A stretch of 64,000 nt of DNA. Origin: Seiridium cupressi. Lineage: Eukaryota > Ascomycota > Sordariomycetes > Amphisphaeriales > Sporocadaceae. The notes beneath the pieces were generated by a model, which saw only the letters and a list, made by a program, of their open reading frames with translations, made no database searches and was not told the DNA's origin. Positions within the stretch are counted from its first letter, which is position 1. Each line of letters begins with the position of its first letter. Both the position numbers and the translations under genes were made by a program. The stretch is from positions 620,001-684,000 of the forward strand of contig JARVKI010000008.1 of the NCBI GenBank assembly GCA_036674765.1, given 5' to 3'. Shown here one piece after another: positions 10,532 to 22,023 of the stretch.

Positions 10532-12831
10532 CTAACCCTGTCGGGAGCTGATTCCACGTGAGCTTGAACGTGCTGTGAAAGCATCGAGATCCTTGAGTCC
10601 TTCTTCAGGAATGTTGAGTTTCTGCGTCAACTCCATTCGCTCAGTGATCGTAGTGTTATCTTCAGAGCCCAGAAGCTCGATGTCGTCGTCGTCGGAAAGA
10701 TCCCATACGACGCTTGGCGAAAAGCTATGGCAACACATCAGTATCCGAAATTCAAATCCTATGGGACGTATCAACTTACACGTCAGGAAGGCATTGGACA
10801 AGGCATGCCTCGATTCCATTGACACTGACATCATCAATGAACTTCTTGAGTGCAAGCTGGGTATGGTTAGTAAGAGTCTGCAAAGTGTCATTGGACAATT
10901 ACCTTGTAATATGCGGCGGCTACGTCTGCAGCTAGTGACGCTGAATACTCCTCGACATTCGGCTTAGTGCCTTCTCTCAGACCATGCAGAAGTGAAGCCA
11001 AGCCAACTTTTTCGTCGTTCGACGCTGTCTCAGCGGTCTCACCGCAAAGTCGAAGGCACAACTTATCGAAGTGTCTTGTATGACGCCCGGTCTGGATTTC
11101 CTGGACTGTCTCAGTCAAATAGTCGTTGTAAGTGATTGGGTGAATCGCGAGGTGTGGTCGCAGCAACTCGTCGACCTTGTTTTTCAGATCGTTGCGTAGG
11201 CGATGAAGAGAGGGCTGGATCATGCCTCTCATAAGGCGAATCTGGGTATTGACATCGCATATCTCAGAGATCATCTTATTGAAAGTCGTGGCAGCTGCCT
11301 CGTGGATTTGTTCGACTAAGTTCTGGGTGATGGACTCCCATGGCTTGCATCGTCGACTGAACAAATCACCGATGACGAGAGGATTGAATGTGCCGGGAAG
11401 CTCGCGACCTCTGCCTTCAACCATAAGTATCTTCACAACCTCCTTCAGATAGGTGCCTCTCCTGATGAAACTAGACTTATGCCATCGAATAGGTTTCAAG
11501 TCGGCCTCAACAACTTCCAGAGCATGCCCATCCCGACACGTTTTCTCAGAATAACGGGTGAGAATGGCCTGGACATGGGCACGCAACCGCCGATCGAACG
11601 CGTCTTCTTGATTGGGGTAGGATTCGAAAAACGGATCAGAGTATACACCGTCGATGGCAGCTCGAATCATAACAGACAGCCGGCTGCTGATACGATGGAG
11701 GTAAGTGTGCTTCTCCTTCTGTGTACTGCGTGACTTTCCGAGCTTTCCGAGCTTGTTTTTGCACTCTTTGATACCAGCTTGCACCTCCGACTTGACTCCT
11801 GAAAGGCCTTGCTGAATGTGCTTCCAAAGCACATCTCGGAGGCGACCACGGAGTGATTCAACTCCTAGTTGAGACTGATCCAGAGTATTCCAGACGGACT
11901 CTTCGAAGAACCTTGCCTCACGCTCATCACGTTGTTCGTTACTGTCACCAGCAGTCGCGTGGCCTCTGTTTCTGAGAACGTGCCATCCAAGATGAAGCTT
12001 GACGTTCTGGTTCTGAGCCAGCTCGACATAGTATTTCTCACTGTCTGAGCCACTATCGATTCTGTCAGGCTTGGTGATCAAGCCAAGGGTCCTCGTTCCG
12101 GTAGGGTCTATGTCGCGGGCGAACTTCGTTACAGGCTGATTAGCAAAGGGATTGTCGGCGGAAACTACAGCGAGGATGATGCTGCGCCGTTGTTTCATGT
12201 AAGAAAGAATCATGTTCTGCACCATGGCTGCGTCATCATCTGACTGATTCTTATCCGAAGCTCCAAATAGTCCAGGCAGATCGACAAGGGTCGGGTTGGG
12301 TGCTGTAGGTGAAGTGCTCTCGATACGAAGAACATCCGAGCTGAAAACCTTGGAGCTGGTAGTGTCACCACTGAGTCCCATCACAGCTTTGGCCGCTTCA
12401 ACGATCTGAGGAAAGTCTCGGTCGTCATTTGCAGTTTGGGAAAATTTGCTTAGCTCGATTCTCTCTGCTTCGGTACGACCGGGAGCAGGCTGAATATGGA
12501 CCTTGATCTCGGGCCTGTCGCCGCGACGCAAGATCAGCTCTGTAGCAAAGCGAGTGCAGAGGCCCTCAGCGGTTGGGAATGGGATGCTTGAGATGGCTTC
12601 TAGAGTCGAACTCTTCCCGGATGATTGACTGCCACACACAATAATCTGTGGAAGGTCCACATAATGGCTAACACCATGAGACCGGAGAGAGTCTACGATA
12701 TCCAGCAGGTCGCGGTGGTTGCTTGATTGGATGAAGCCCGAAGTCTTCTCGGAGATTTGCCCAGCGAGAGACGCCATAGCTGTGGATTCGCTCATGTTGT
12801 CGAAAGGTGAAGAGTTGGGGCGGACCTTCAT
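10532..12831 (-). CDS. Dynamin-like GTPase (fungal Mx/dynamin superfamily)
   Basis: Three exons (12831-10903, 10856-10780 and 10724-10532) give 732 residues. The N-terminal GTPase has all G motifs: GSQSSGKSSTLEAI (G1), the conserved Thr in EGLCTRFATELILRR (G2), DLPGLFG (G3) and TKPDRID (G4). A helical middle/stalk region follows, then a C-terminal effector-like part ending in an acidic stretch (DLSDDDDIELLG) and a Ser-rich tail. The fungal members closest in layout are the large Mx-like dynamins found in many copies in ascomycetes; they remodel membranes, but individual roles are mostly unknown. The start at 12831 is the first Met; MSESTA 12 codons later is also possible. The last two short exons were assigned from splice sites that keep the frame. 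Confidence 0.9.
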
Positions 12832-13746
12832 CCGGGGAAATTCGGCCTTTCAAGTGGTTTATGACAATTTGCATGCCTAAGCAGTTCAGCAAAACATACA
12901 TAATGAAAGCCGCCGTTTGTGTCTTGGGTGATTTCCGTTTGCCGCGTGGACCCAGCCTAGATGGCCAGGCGACAAGAAATGCAGCGCCACTAGGAAAGCA
13001 CGAGCTCTTTGTCAAATGCGTCAACACAACGCGGCCAATCAATTCATGAACCATTTCATATAATAATAGCATATATCAAATGTAGGCCTAGCAAAATGTA
13101 AAGACAAGGCGTTCTTTTCGAGGCTGTGCAGTTATTCAAAAGCGTAGCAGACTGAACAGCCTCTGCTTTTCTGAAATCGGCTTTCTATCCACATATCAAG
13201 GGTACTTGAACGAACTTTTGTTCTACGAGCATCATCAGCTTTGGCCTTCTAAACCAGGCTGCAGTCCACGAACCGTACCCAGGGGAGATATTGATTCAGT
13301 GACGACGTCTGATTGGCGCGCCACCAAGCCCTTCGGTTGACATGCTTACAAAACGGAAGGGCACCATTGTCCAGATGATGGTGTTGCTGGAACTTGTGAC
13401 GATTGGTAGGCCTGGAAAAATGTATAAATCTGGTCGATAAAGCGCCATGTCCAGAAAGGGGTGAAATGGCCGTATCCGGTAATCCCACTAGTATTGACGT
13501 GGGTGGATGTCTACATAGAGTTTTCCAACAGAAATTACTAACCAAGCCAATCTATCAGGGTGTTCCTCGACAAGCTCCAAAGATATGTCAGCGGATTTCA
13601 GGATCCAGTGCGGGGGCATAAGACCCCGCGCTTATCGTGATAGCATCTTCCGCCCAGTATATATCTCACCTATTAGCACTAGATGCTCGCTCGGTCTGCT
13701 GGCGAAATCAGCTACAAAAGCCCCAATATTGGAATAAGTCATCAAC
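12832..13746. other. Intergenic between dynamin-like and RidA genes
   Basis: The two genes diverge, so these 915 bp hold both promoters. No open frame here resembles a protein and I see no repeat. Confidence 0.45.
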
Positions 13747-14255
13747 ATGTCTCGAATTGAGCGTGTTTACACAGACAAGGCCCCGAAGCCATTGCCGCAG
13801 TTCTCGCAGGCAGTCAAATACAATGGCACAGTTTACTGCTCCGGCAACATTGGCTTTGACCCAGCTACTTTCCAGCTAGTCGAGGGCGGAGTCAAGGAAC
13901 AAACTGTAAGCGTTCCATGTTCAGGCACGCGACGTCCTTGCTGACTAAGTCTTTGCGACAGAGACGAGCATTGCGGAATTTGTCGACAGTCCTCGAAGAG
14001 GCGGGAAGCAGCCTCAACAACGTGGTTAAGGTGAACATCTTCCTGACCACCATGGACAATTTCGCTGCCATGAATGAGGCGTGGGACGAGTTTTTTACCC
14101 AAGATGTGAAGCCGGTAAGTCGAATCCTTAGGCGGGGTTTCGCGTGCTAAATATTTCGAAAGTGTCGCACCTGCGTTGCTGTATATCAGTTGCCGTTCAA
14201 TGCTCTCGTGGAAATTGAGTGCACCGCTTTTCTAAACTCTGAAGCAAAGCTCTGA
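13747..14255 (+). CDS. RidA/YjgF/YER057c/UK114 family protein (2-iminobutanoate/2-iminopropanoate deaminase-like)
   Basis: Three exons (13747-13905, 13962-14114 and 14163-14255) give 134 residues, close to the usual 125-135. All junctions are in phase 0 except where stated by the splice sites, and both introns are about 50 bp. Family blocks are seen in order: PQFSQAVKYNGTVYCSGNIG near the N-terminus, VLEEAGSSLNNVVKVNIFLT in the middle, and CVAVYQLPFNALVEIECTAF at the end. RidA proteins are trimers that hydrolyse reactive enamine/imine products of PLP enzymes. One variation is that the Arg which usually binds the substrate carboxylate lies in the segment RTCVAV, as in the family (SRTCVAV). It has no N-terminal mitochondrial leader, so a cytosolic location is likely. 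Confidence 0.9.
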
Positions 14256-14734
14256 GTTGTGCCGTGCGCCAGGCACACTAACAGTGCCTCGGTGGCGTCG
14301 AAGGCATGCAGAAGTGGTTCAGAAGATTGATGTTGGCCAACGTTTAGTTAAACCTTTCCAGGTTACGCTCGAGGTCTAGTTAATTGAAACGGGTGGCATT
14401 GGCATCATCTGACTATCTAATCTTACATTGATCTGATCTCACATGCATAATTGACAATTGGCGCAGGAGATTTGGTGTCGAGAACGTGGCTTTGAATGTG
14501 GTTAGCGTTCATGGTTACATGTTAGTGACGCCATGGCGCTAAAATCTACCCCAGATTTTAGCGCGACGCCCCTGGCGGCCCTGAAGATTGCCCAGATGTG
14601 CTTTTTCTTTAGCGCGCTGACGTCGTTGATCGCGAATGATGCGCTCGTGAAAATATCTTAAAATCCTCACAACTGCTTCCCGCCATCAGCATCACGAGGC
14701 TATAGTCACCTCGACCTCAATCAAGATCGCCGGC
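14256..14734. promoter_or_regulatory. Promoter region of the LETM1-domain gene with a perfect inverted repeat
   Basis: These 479 bp hold no gene. A perfect 12-bp inverted repeat with a 5-nt spacer lies at 14536-14564, and a further TTTAGCGCG lies at 14608-14616. Together there are three copies of TTTAGCGC (one reversed) within about 80 bp, starting about 200 bp before the LETM1-gene start codon. The sequence resembles E2F-type sites, but no binding protein can be named. Confidence 0.45.
14536..14564. repeat. Perfect inverted repeat, 12-bp arms, 5-nt spacer
   Basis: Left arm GCGCTAAAATCT (14536-14547), spacer ACCCC, right arm AGATTTTAGCGC (14553-14564). It sits in the promoter region of the downstream LETM1-domain gene, so it may be a double binding site or a hairpin. 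Confidence 0.8.
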
Positions 14735-15829
14735 ATGAACAATCAAACAGGAAGGCGTTTATTTTCTGGCACGATGCCGTTGACACCTCGGGGCACGTCT
14801 GTCTTCTGCTCACCTCGGGCCACGATACCGCACTCGTCACGGCAGTTGGCCAGCAGATCCGTCTCACGAGCCTGCTACCGTTATGCCTCCAGCTCAGCAG
14901 CAGCCGAAGCAAAAAAGCCGACCACTATCGATGTTGCACAAGCACCTGTCACGACGCCCCTAGATGCTACTTCGAGCCCTACGAAGACGCTGGACCCTGA
15001 CGTCGCCATTTCCTCGACGCTCAACCCTCCTGCAACGACACGACCACCGCCGCTCAATATCCCGGTCAGAGCGCCCGATTCATCGCTCATCAGCTATTTG
15101 TTCAGTGTGGGGAAGACATATATCGCGTTCTACAAGAATGGGCTCAAGGCGATCAACACGAATCGTAAACTTCTCAAAGAAGTTACGCACAACTTAAGTG
15201 CGCCTGCACATCTGAAGGGCTCAGATACAAAAGTACGACCGACAAGGGCTGCGGTCCTGCTACGCGAACGTACCACTCACGATATGTCTCGACTGCCGGT
15301 ATTTGGCTTGGCGCTATTGGTCTTTGGAGAGTTCACCCCCTTGGTGGTGCTGGTCTTCCCGAAGCTGACTCCTTACACTTGTCGCATACCGAAGCAAATC
15401 GAGAAGCTACGTAAGAATGCCCAGGATCGTCGGGAAGCATCCATGCAGAACATGCGACACATTACCGACTCAAATGCGCTCGATAAGATCATCTCTGGTC
15501 ATGTCGTCAGATCCCTTGGTCTCGGGAGTAGTATTTGGGATAAAGTAGGCATTGATCCTCCGTTCTCTGCCGCCAGAGCGAAGAAAGCAGTGAGCAGAAT
15601 ATTCAACGATGATATTATGATCCGGGATGGGGGTGGCGTTTCCGCCCTGGAGCCTGATGAAGTCGTACTCGCCTGTGAGGACAGGGCCATGGACGTGAGA
15701 AGCGAGGATGTGGGCAAACTACGATCAAGACTGGAAAAGTGGGTTGAGGAGTCAACTAAAGGGGAAGGCGCTGCTGGTGAGGCCATCGTGACGAGCATGC
15801 TCATTGGCTTTGACGGCGAGGCGAAATAA
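14735..15829 (+). CDS. LETM1-domain mitochondrial inner-membrane protein
   Basis: Single exon, 364 residues. The N-terminal 60 residues are rich in Arg, Ser and Ala and poor in acidic residues, as expected for a mitochondrial targeting peptide. A Pro/Thr-rich linker follows. Around residues 185-225 is the LETM1 hallmark: SRLPVFGLALLVFGEFTPLV, a membrane helix, then PKLTPYTCRIPKQIEKLRK. The C-terminal part (LGLGSSIWDKVGIDPPFSA and following) corresponds to the ribosome-binding-like helical region of the family. Proteins of this family act in mitochondrial K+/H+ or Ca2+ exchange and in mitochondrial translation. At 364 residues it is short compared with Mdm38/LETM1 proteins (about 550-750) and lacks an EF-hand or long coiled coil, so it is probably a paralogue rather than the main LETM1. 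Confidence 0.85.
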   Translation: MNNQTGRRLFSGTMPLTPRGTSVFCSPRATIPHSSRQLASRSVSRACYRYASSSAAAEAKKPTTIDVAQAPVTTPLDATSSPTKTLDPDVAISSTLNPPATTRPPPLNIPVRAPDSSLISYLFSVGKTYIAFYKNGLKAINTNRKLLKEVTHNLSAPAHLKGSDTKVRPTRAAVLLRERTTHDMSRLPVFGLALLVFGEFTPLVVLVFPKLTPYTCRIPKQIEKLRKNAQDRREASMQNMRHITDSNALDKIISGHVVRSLGLGSSIWDKVGIDPPFSAARAKKAVSRIFNDDIMIRDGGGVSALEPDEVVLACEDRAMDVRSEDVGKLRSRLEKWVEESTKGEGAAGEAIVTSMLIGFDGEAK

Positions 15830-17600
15830 GCCCAGGCAGTTCCTCGTTCCCAGTCATGCGGTTGCTCGTACGCGACAAGAGGGACCACGGACTCGATGGC
15901 TCACCGTCGCGTGCTAGCTGTACTAGTATTGGTTTATACTCCCATGTCCGTTTATACTATAACTCGGCTTCTTGGAGTACTGAAACAAAATGATACCGCC
16001 TGGCCGGTCGGCACCACAATGGTATTACTGTATAAGTTGCGGAGCGGTGTCTTGTAACAACTAGATAGAGGAGATGGCGTGCGAGTGTAGACTACAGGCT
16101 CAACTCTCAGCGAGCTTAGCAATGAATGAGAACAACCTCAACTTCCTAAGTCAGAAGGCGTCGGCGCCAGCAGGTTATCTTCTCCTCGATCGGTTGTCAA
16201 TGCTTGCGTCACTTAGCCCGTGTAAGAATGCGAGACAGACTAAGAACCTTTGGTAAGATGCGAACGCGGAACTTCCCGTGATCCGATGATGAAACATGAT
16301 CACAGGCTATACTATATCACTCTTGACTCTTGTCTAGGCCGAAGCGAATTCATGTCGGGAGCCTCGCTTCCCCACAAAATGCTACTCGAGTCAGTTGTGT
16401 CATTGAGAGCGCGACCTGAAGACGCGTCACCTACTATATTCTCGCGACGTTGAACAACAGTTGAAGACAGTATTGCGCCATGCACGGCTGTATAATGTTG
16501 TTTTGGCAGGTAGCTGAGCGATCGTCTGGAGCTACCCCTGTCTCATGCCGAGCGCCCACATCCCGGGCCCGCATCGCCGGGTTTTGGAGCAAGCGGATCA
16601 GTGGCAACGGAGCTTTCTCAACTCAATCGGGCAATTCGTTACCCTGGTATACCATCGACAAGTGCCGGTGGGTTGAGGGACCCAGGTCGGAGAATACTTG
16701 ATATTGCAACTGTATCATTCCGTCCCTGCACTACCGATGGCGCAACCCTGCGGCTAGGGGTTATCAGATGGCAGAAGGGAATCGAACGGCCAGGACTCGA
16801 CAGAAGCTGGTTGTTCAGCCTTGCCAGAGCTCCACCGTGTGTCATGTTCCCCAGATCATGGCGAACTGATTCCTCTGTCAGGACATAACCTCCTGTCAGT
16901 CTGGGCCGCTTGACGTGCAGCCTCCGTCCTCCCAATGATATCGCACCATCTCGATGGACGAGGGCGGAGCCCACGGCGCCGCTGTCAGACGTGAGCTCGA
17001 ACTCAACTTCAAGCTTCCGGAAACGTCCAACATGTGATCTATGGCAAGCTAAGATGTCATCTCCGGTGACGCGGCAGTGTGAAAAGAAGTGGCAATAGGA
17101 CTTCTGTTGCAGGATCGTGTCGCACAGACAGGTGCTTGTCCACATTAAACTGTTAAGCTTGTTATCAAGTTCGACATCCAGATACGGACATCAGATGAGT
17201 ACATAAGGACGTGAACATCTTCTTCCTGTCCCTCCTTCCTGTCTTTTTTTTGCGCGCCCACTTTGGCCTCGCATTCTCTACCTCTGTCTTTCTCCTTTTC
17301 TCGATCGTGATTTCGGCATGGTGGAGGGAAGGATGGACGTAAACCACTCTGATGCCGCCGGCGCGCTCGATAACGTCCGGCATCTTCATGTTGGTGTCAG
17401 GCTGTGGCACGGCTAAGACTCCATCCACACACACAGAGTGGGTAATGAAACGTGACCCTTTTTCAAAATATGCGTGTCGCTAAGGTTATCGTCATTATTT
17501 CGATGAACGTGAAAGGAAAGATGCTATGTCGTTAGCTGGGATATGTCGTCCTCGTCTTCGCTAGGTTGTGGCATTCTTTCGTGAGAATATAATAGCCGTC
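15830..17600. other. Gene-poor intergenic DNA
   Basis: About 1.8 kb without a recognisable gene. A leftward open frame of 168 codons at 16639-17145 has no motif I know and overlaps rightward frames. I leave it uncalled. Confidence 0.4.
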
Positions 17601-19080
17601 GGCTTTCAAAGTAGACCGCATGCCAACTTTATGAATGCGGCCGTGTTAACTATTGATATGGAAATTGGAATTGCTGAATTTTGCTCGAACTATGCTGTCG
17701 TAATGCAGTATATACAAGGTCCCAGTACTCGCCAGTCTTGCAGCTATTTTGTGAGCCTGATCAGTACCGTAACATATTCGCGATCTCATATGTCCCTCTA
17801 TATCTGGTTCCATTCATGACGCTTATAAGTTCCGGATCCTGACCAGTCGTCCTGCCCCAATTGTAACAGTCACTCTTGTCCACTCATCCATAAATAAAAC
17901 TCCAGTTCTGGCGTTTCTTAGGGTATAGATCCGAAAATGGCAGTGCACGATTTTCATGTCCATTTCTTTCTATTAAGCTATACAGCAACTATAAGTTCCG
18001 TTGTGGAGGGCATACTAAACAATGTCGGATGCTCAGATCACCACACTTTGTACGTATAAATCACTTACCCAATTTCAGAGATATATATCCAAAATAGGGA
18101 AGAATGCCGTGGGAGATGTAAGAATAGGTAGGGATTATAAGGCCTTTCAGTAAATGGGAAGTAAACTTTGTACAACGTTGATCGCAAATATCATAATGTG
18201 GTAAGACAAGTAAAAAAAAAAAAAAATACACGTTGGACGTTGTAGAAGATCGTATTATAGGTACCAAGACCATAAATAATCGTATATATATATATGCATC
18301 AAGCACTCGCGGGCCAATAATTTATAGGACTTCAGCGCCGGCTTTTCGGATATAGACTTTGGAGTACACGGTACTTTTGTGTATCAGCCAGGTAAAAAAT
18401 AACAGTAATAGAGAATTAACTTCATAAATACGGATATTATACAGTATCCGCTTTCCGATTTTGGAACACCGCAATATGTCGGGCCTAAGAATATATTTAG
18501 CTAAAAATAAACCGTCCATTGCGCAATTCATGTTCTCGAAATGCATCCCAATGCCTAGTTCTTCTTTAAAATGTAAAGATACGCACAAACGGATAGGTAT
18601 TCGCGGATAAGTATATGCACGTGCTTACCTTAGGTCCTGGGATTCTGTATAATCACAATAATAGATGGCTTATATACAAGCACAAAGCATTTCCGCCTAC
18701 AGCTTTATCGGAATTCGTCGCAAATCTTCATCCTATATAACCTAAGCACTTCATTACAGGCCTAAACAATAGCTATTAAAAAACTTACTAGTTATACAGC
18801 GTGCACCTCGAAGTCTTCATCAGTGACAAGCGGCGATTATAGTGTTGATGGGCGTGAACAACAGGACCCCTTCATGGTGATATATCCCTGTCAATTCGAC
18901 ATGTATAAAGTATGAGAAGAACAGTAACATACACACTTTACAGGGATATTTGCGACCTACCCCCGCCATTAACCAGACTACGACTTTTAGGTCAGTATGA
19001 TAACGCCAATGATATTGGGATACGATAGCGTGTACGGTGCAGTTCAAACTACGCGGCGATGAATACGTTGGCTCAAACAC
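17600..19080. other. AT-rich block with simple repeats, possibly a repeat-induced-mutation relic
   Basis: Base composition is clearly more AT-rich than the flanks, with many TA and AT steps, a run of 15 A at 18212-18226 and a TA run at 18283-18295. No coding frame of note survives. In Pezizomycotina such islands are often transposons mutated by RIP (C to T changes, often leaving TpA). I cannot recognise which element, if any, this was, and I see no terminal repeats. Confidence 0.5.
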
Positions 19081-19331
19081 CATTGACAGCGCCGATTTAA
19101 CATATAGTGGGGTCTTGTGGAAAGCACAATCAAATCAGATGCTGCAGATACCGAAAGCAACAGATACTAAAGACCGACAACCGGTGCGAGATGGCTGTCG
19201 TGTTATAACAAAAAGACGAGATCCAAGTGTCACTTCTGCCCAATCGGATGTCGGAACCAAGACTTGAGCTCTCACGCTATGCGATTTCATAGGCTGGTAA
19301 TGTTTACAGGTTGGATATTACTCGCGGTTGG

Positions 19332-19390
19332 TTCGTACCAGTCTTGACAGTCGTACCTGTCGTACCAGTCGTACCTGTCGTACCTGTCGT
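19332..19390. repeat. Short tandem repeat, 9-bp unit
   Basis: Six to seven imperfect copies of TCGTACC(T/A)G in a row, flanked by unrelated sequence. It lies in non-coding DNA. It may be a minisatellite of no function. Confidence 0.75.
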
Positions 19391-20258
19391 CCCAAGCTCA
19401 TCCAAGGATGTTATCCGTCATCATGCTCGGTTCGTGTAACATCTTGGCGCGTGCTGTCAACCCAGCTGGTGACTCCAGGCTGTTTGCAGCAAAATACATC
19501 CCGAGAACCAGTATTCTTTATGTCATTGATGCAGTGACATATGGCAGCAAAGCCCGGGTCCATGACCATGTGGTTATTTTTCTCAGGGGGAGATAAAAAG
19601 GAACTGTCTATATCAACGACCGGCAGATACCTAATCATATCTTGATTGAAGTGTTGTCTATACTATCGAAAATGAAACAAGAAGCTGCTACATCCGTCGA
19701 CCACGGCGAGAGCCGAAATAGCAATCAGATAGGTTGGAGGCTTCTAGCGAGGCTACGGGACGGTTGATGGCGCAGAACTATCCGACGAAGATGAATGAGG
19801 CGACTAAAAGCCCGAGGGCTGATGAGGTGCATGGGAATATCTATCGACTATATCAAGCTGCTATCGTTGCAGGCAACGTTGTTCCTGCTGTATAATGATT
19901 GAAGCTGTCTGAATGGCCAGACAATGACAGGTAAGAGTACTGTTGATGACTTTTCAGTTGCATCTGTGATATTTTGATTTCATGATCTCTTTGACCTTTC
20001 GACTTCACTCAAGAATAATGAACGGCTCCAAATCCTGTTCCCGTTTCGGAGCCCAGACTGGGAGGCGCAGCCTGTGAGTCACGTCGGAGTCCCAATTGGA
20101 GTGGCGCAGTCAATTCTGGTATGAACTTTTCAAGTCACAACCACTTCCATATATATCAGTATACATCACCACGCTGAGTCAAGACAGCCTTACACTAATG
20201 TCAGAGATTCGCTTCTTGTGCTCGATTAATTGATATCTGCACTCGTGGAGACCCCAGA
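19391..20258. other. Intergenic upstream of the P-loop kinase gene
   Basis: No gene recognised. Near 20040-20110 there are two imperfect copies of a short segment of the type CGGAG(C/T)CC...TGGAGTGGCGCAG. A TGAGTCA (AP-1-type half-palindrome) lies at 20175-20181, about 80 bp before the next start codon. A 7-mer of this kind is expected several times by chance in a window this size. Confidence 0.35.
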
Positions 20259-20891
20259 ATGCCTGCACCGCTCGTATGGATCAATGGCTTTCCAGGCACA
20301 GGAAAGCTCACCGTCGCTAAAGCGCTTCAAAAGATGAACAAGACTGTTATTCTTATTGACAACCACCAATTGATTGACCCCGTCGAGGCGAAATTCTCCC
20401 GAAGCCATCCCGACTACCAAAGACAGCGGCAGATTCAGCGCCAGGCCGCATTTGCGCAGCACGTTTGCTCATCTAGTTCGCTGTCTCGGCCAGTCGTTTT
20501 CACAGGTAGGCGCACAAAGCTTTGATGTATCCCTGGTCTCAGAGTATTATATTTTGACCTTGGATTATATACAGACTTCCAATCCACCAGTGAGCCAGGT
20601 CCAAGTGTGGCAAAGGAGTATCAGGCAGCAGCAAAGGAAGCAGGGCGACCGTTCCTCCCGATATACTTGACCTGCGACGAGCAGGAGAACATTGAGCGTG
20701 TATCGAGCAAAGAGCGTCTCAGCAGCGGAACGACCAAGCTCACGAGCCGCGAGCTACTTCGGAGCTTCCGATCGACAACGACCTTGCATCAATTTGATGG
20801 CATCGGTTTGAGCATCGATGTTACAAGCAGCACGCCTGATGAGGCTGCGTCTCGGATCGTCGAGCATATGCTCGCCCATGAGACCGATTGA
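20259..20891 (+). CDS. Small P-loop kinase-like protein (AAA_33 / zeta-toxin-like fold)
   Basis: Two exons (20259-20505 and 20575-20891) give 187 residues. The N-terminus is a compact Walker A, WINGFPGTGKLTVAKAL, then ILIDNHQLIDP as the likely second nucleotide/substrate segment. After the intron come FLPIYLTCDEQENIERVSSK and a Thr/Ser-rich helix. This layout is that of small kinases that phosphorylate nucleotides, sugars or other small molecules. Walker A has Leu where Ser/Thr usually follows Lys, but this GTGKLT form is common in this subfamily. The substrate is unknown. It lies 1.1 kb left of the cluster, reads the same way as the UbiA gene, and could be either an outside gene or the left edge. 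Confidence 0.75.
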
Positions 20892-22023
20892 TGTGCCCGC
20901 GAGGCTGTAGCTTGTTTTTCGGCAGTAATCATGCAAAGACCCACTACTTGATAATCATCCAGGAATATTTCGGCTGATAGTGGCTCGGATACCTCGGTCA
21001 TATATCGTTTTGATTGCTGAAAACGGTCCACTCACTCCTACCATCACTACCACTTTTAGAATATGGTCTTTCGGCTTAGGACGATTCGATATCGGCAGTG
21101 GGTCAATCTCCGTGCCGTGCTGTAGAGGAGAATGCAGAGTACATTTTAATTAGAAGAGTTTTGGAGGATGAAAACTCGGAACGTGCCGATATGGTTCCTA
21201 TACCATGCCAAATAGGATAAATAAAGTACTGTGTAGTCGCAAAAAGCTTTTCTCAGATTACGCCCAGAAGTCGAGTGGAGTGGTCACTCAGCTGATTGCA
21301 GGTTCAACCTCCACTCTTTCATATATTCATATCTGGGCATCGGGCATGCCGTGGCCGTTTACTCGTAAGCTTCTCACTCCATAAACATGCGCATGTGAAC
21401 GTTGGTCGAAGTTCGCGTGGTATATAGGGCTCTATCAAGAACTTCTCTGAGCTAATTAACTAAAGGCTATGCCCAGATGGCCCGACCCTCGTCTTGCTTT
21501 GAATACCATTTATAAGAACCGGCATGAATACAGATAGTAGTGATATCTCTCACGATCTCCACTTAGACAGCCTTACCGGCCAATACTTCCGAGATCAACC
21601 ATCGTGAGTGATTCTGTATCAACCCGGAAGCTCCATCTCAGAACTTATGTCAGACTGCAAGCCGAATGAGGGTTAATATCGTGGGTCATTATGATTCATG
21701 GATGTCACATGCTGACCCAGATCACTTTGATAGTGCACATACGGCCGTCGAATGCCTTTCAATAAGACCCACAGTGATGATAACAATTGCCTCACGGTCG
21801 TGACGACATTGGCCCGTTTCCATATTCTCACTCAAGGCTATGAGTCGGAGTATTAGTGGTCACTGGCGTGTCTTATAAGTACAGCCGCAACGGCCATGAT
21901 TGCGACTCTGAAATCGAATGTGGCCTTGACCATTTGAGTGCTAAGCCAACTTGATTACTTCTCCAATTCCAACCCTTCTGAATCTGATAATTGCCAGAGA
22001 AATTTATTTCGCCTGTGGTGATC
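20892..22023. other. Intergenic, left border of the gene cluster
   Basis: About 1.1 kb without a recognisable gene on either strand. It contains the upstream region of the UbiA-type gene. The cluster operator candidate AGCTGACTT is not seen here; the nearest look-alike is TAAGCCAACTT just upstream of the UbiA start, which differs at two positions. Confidence 0.4.

Noticed and set aside
16639..17145. Leftward open frame of 168 codons
   Set aside because: No family motif, overlaps frames on the other strand, and lies in gene-poor DNA; more likely chance.
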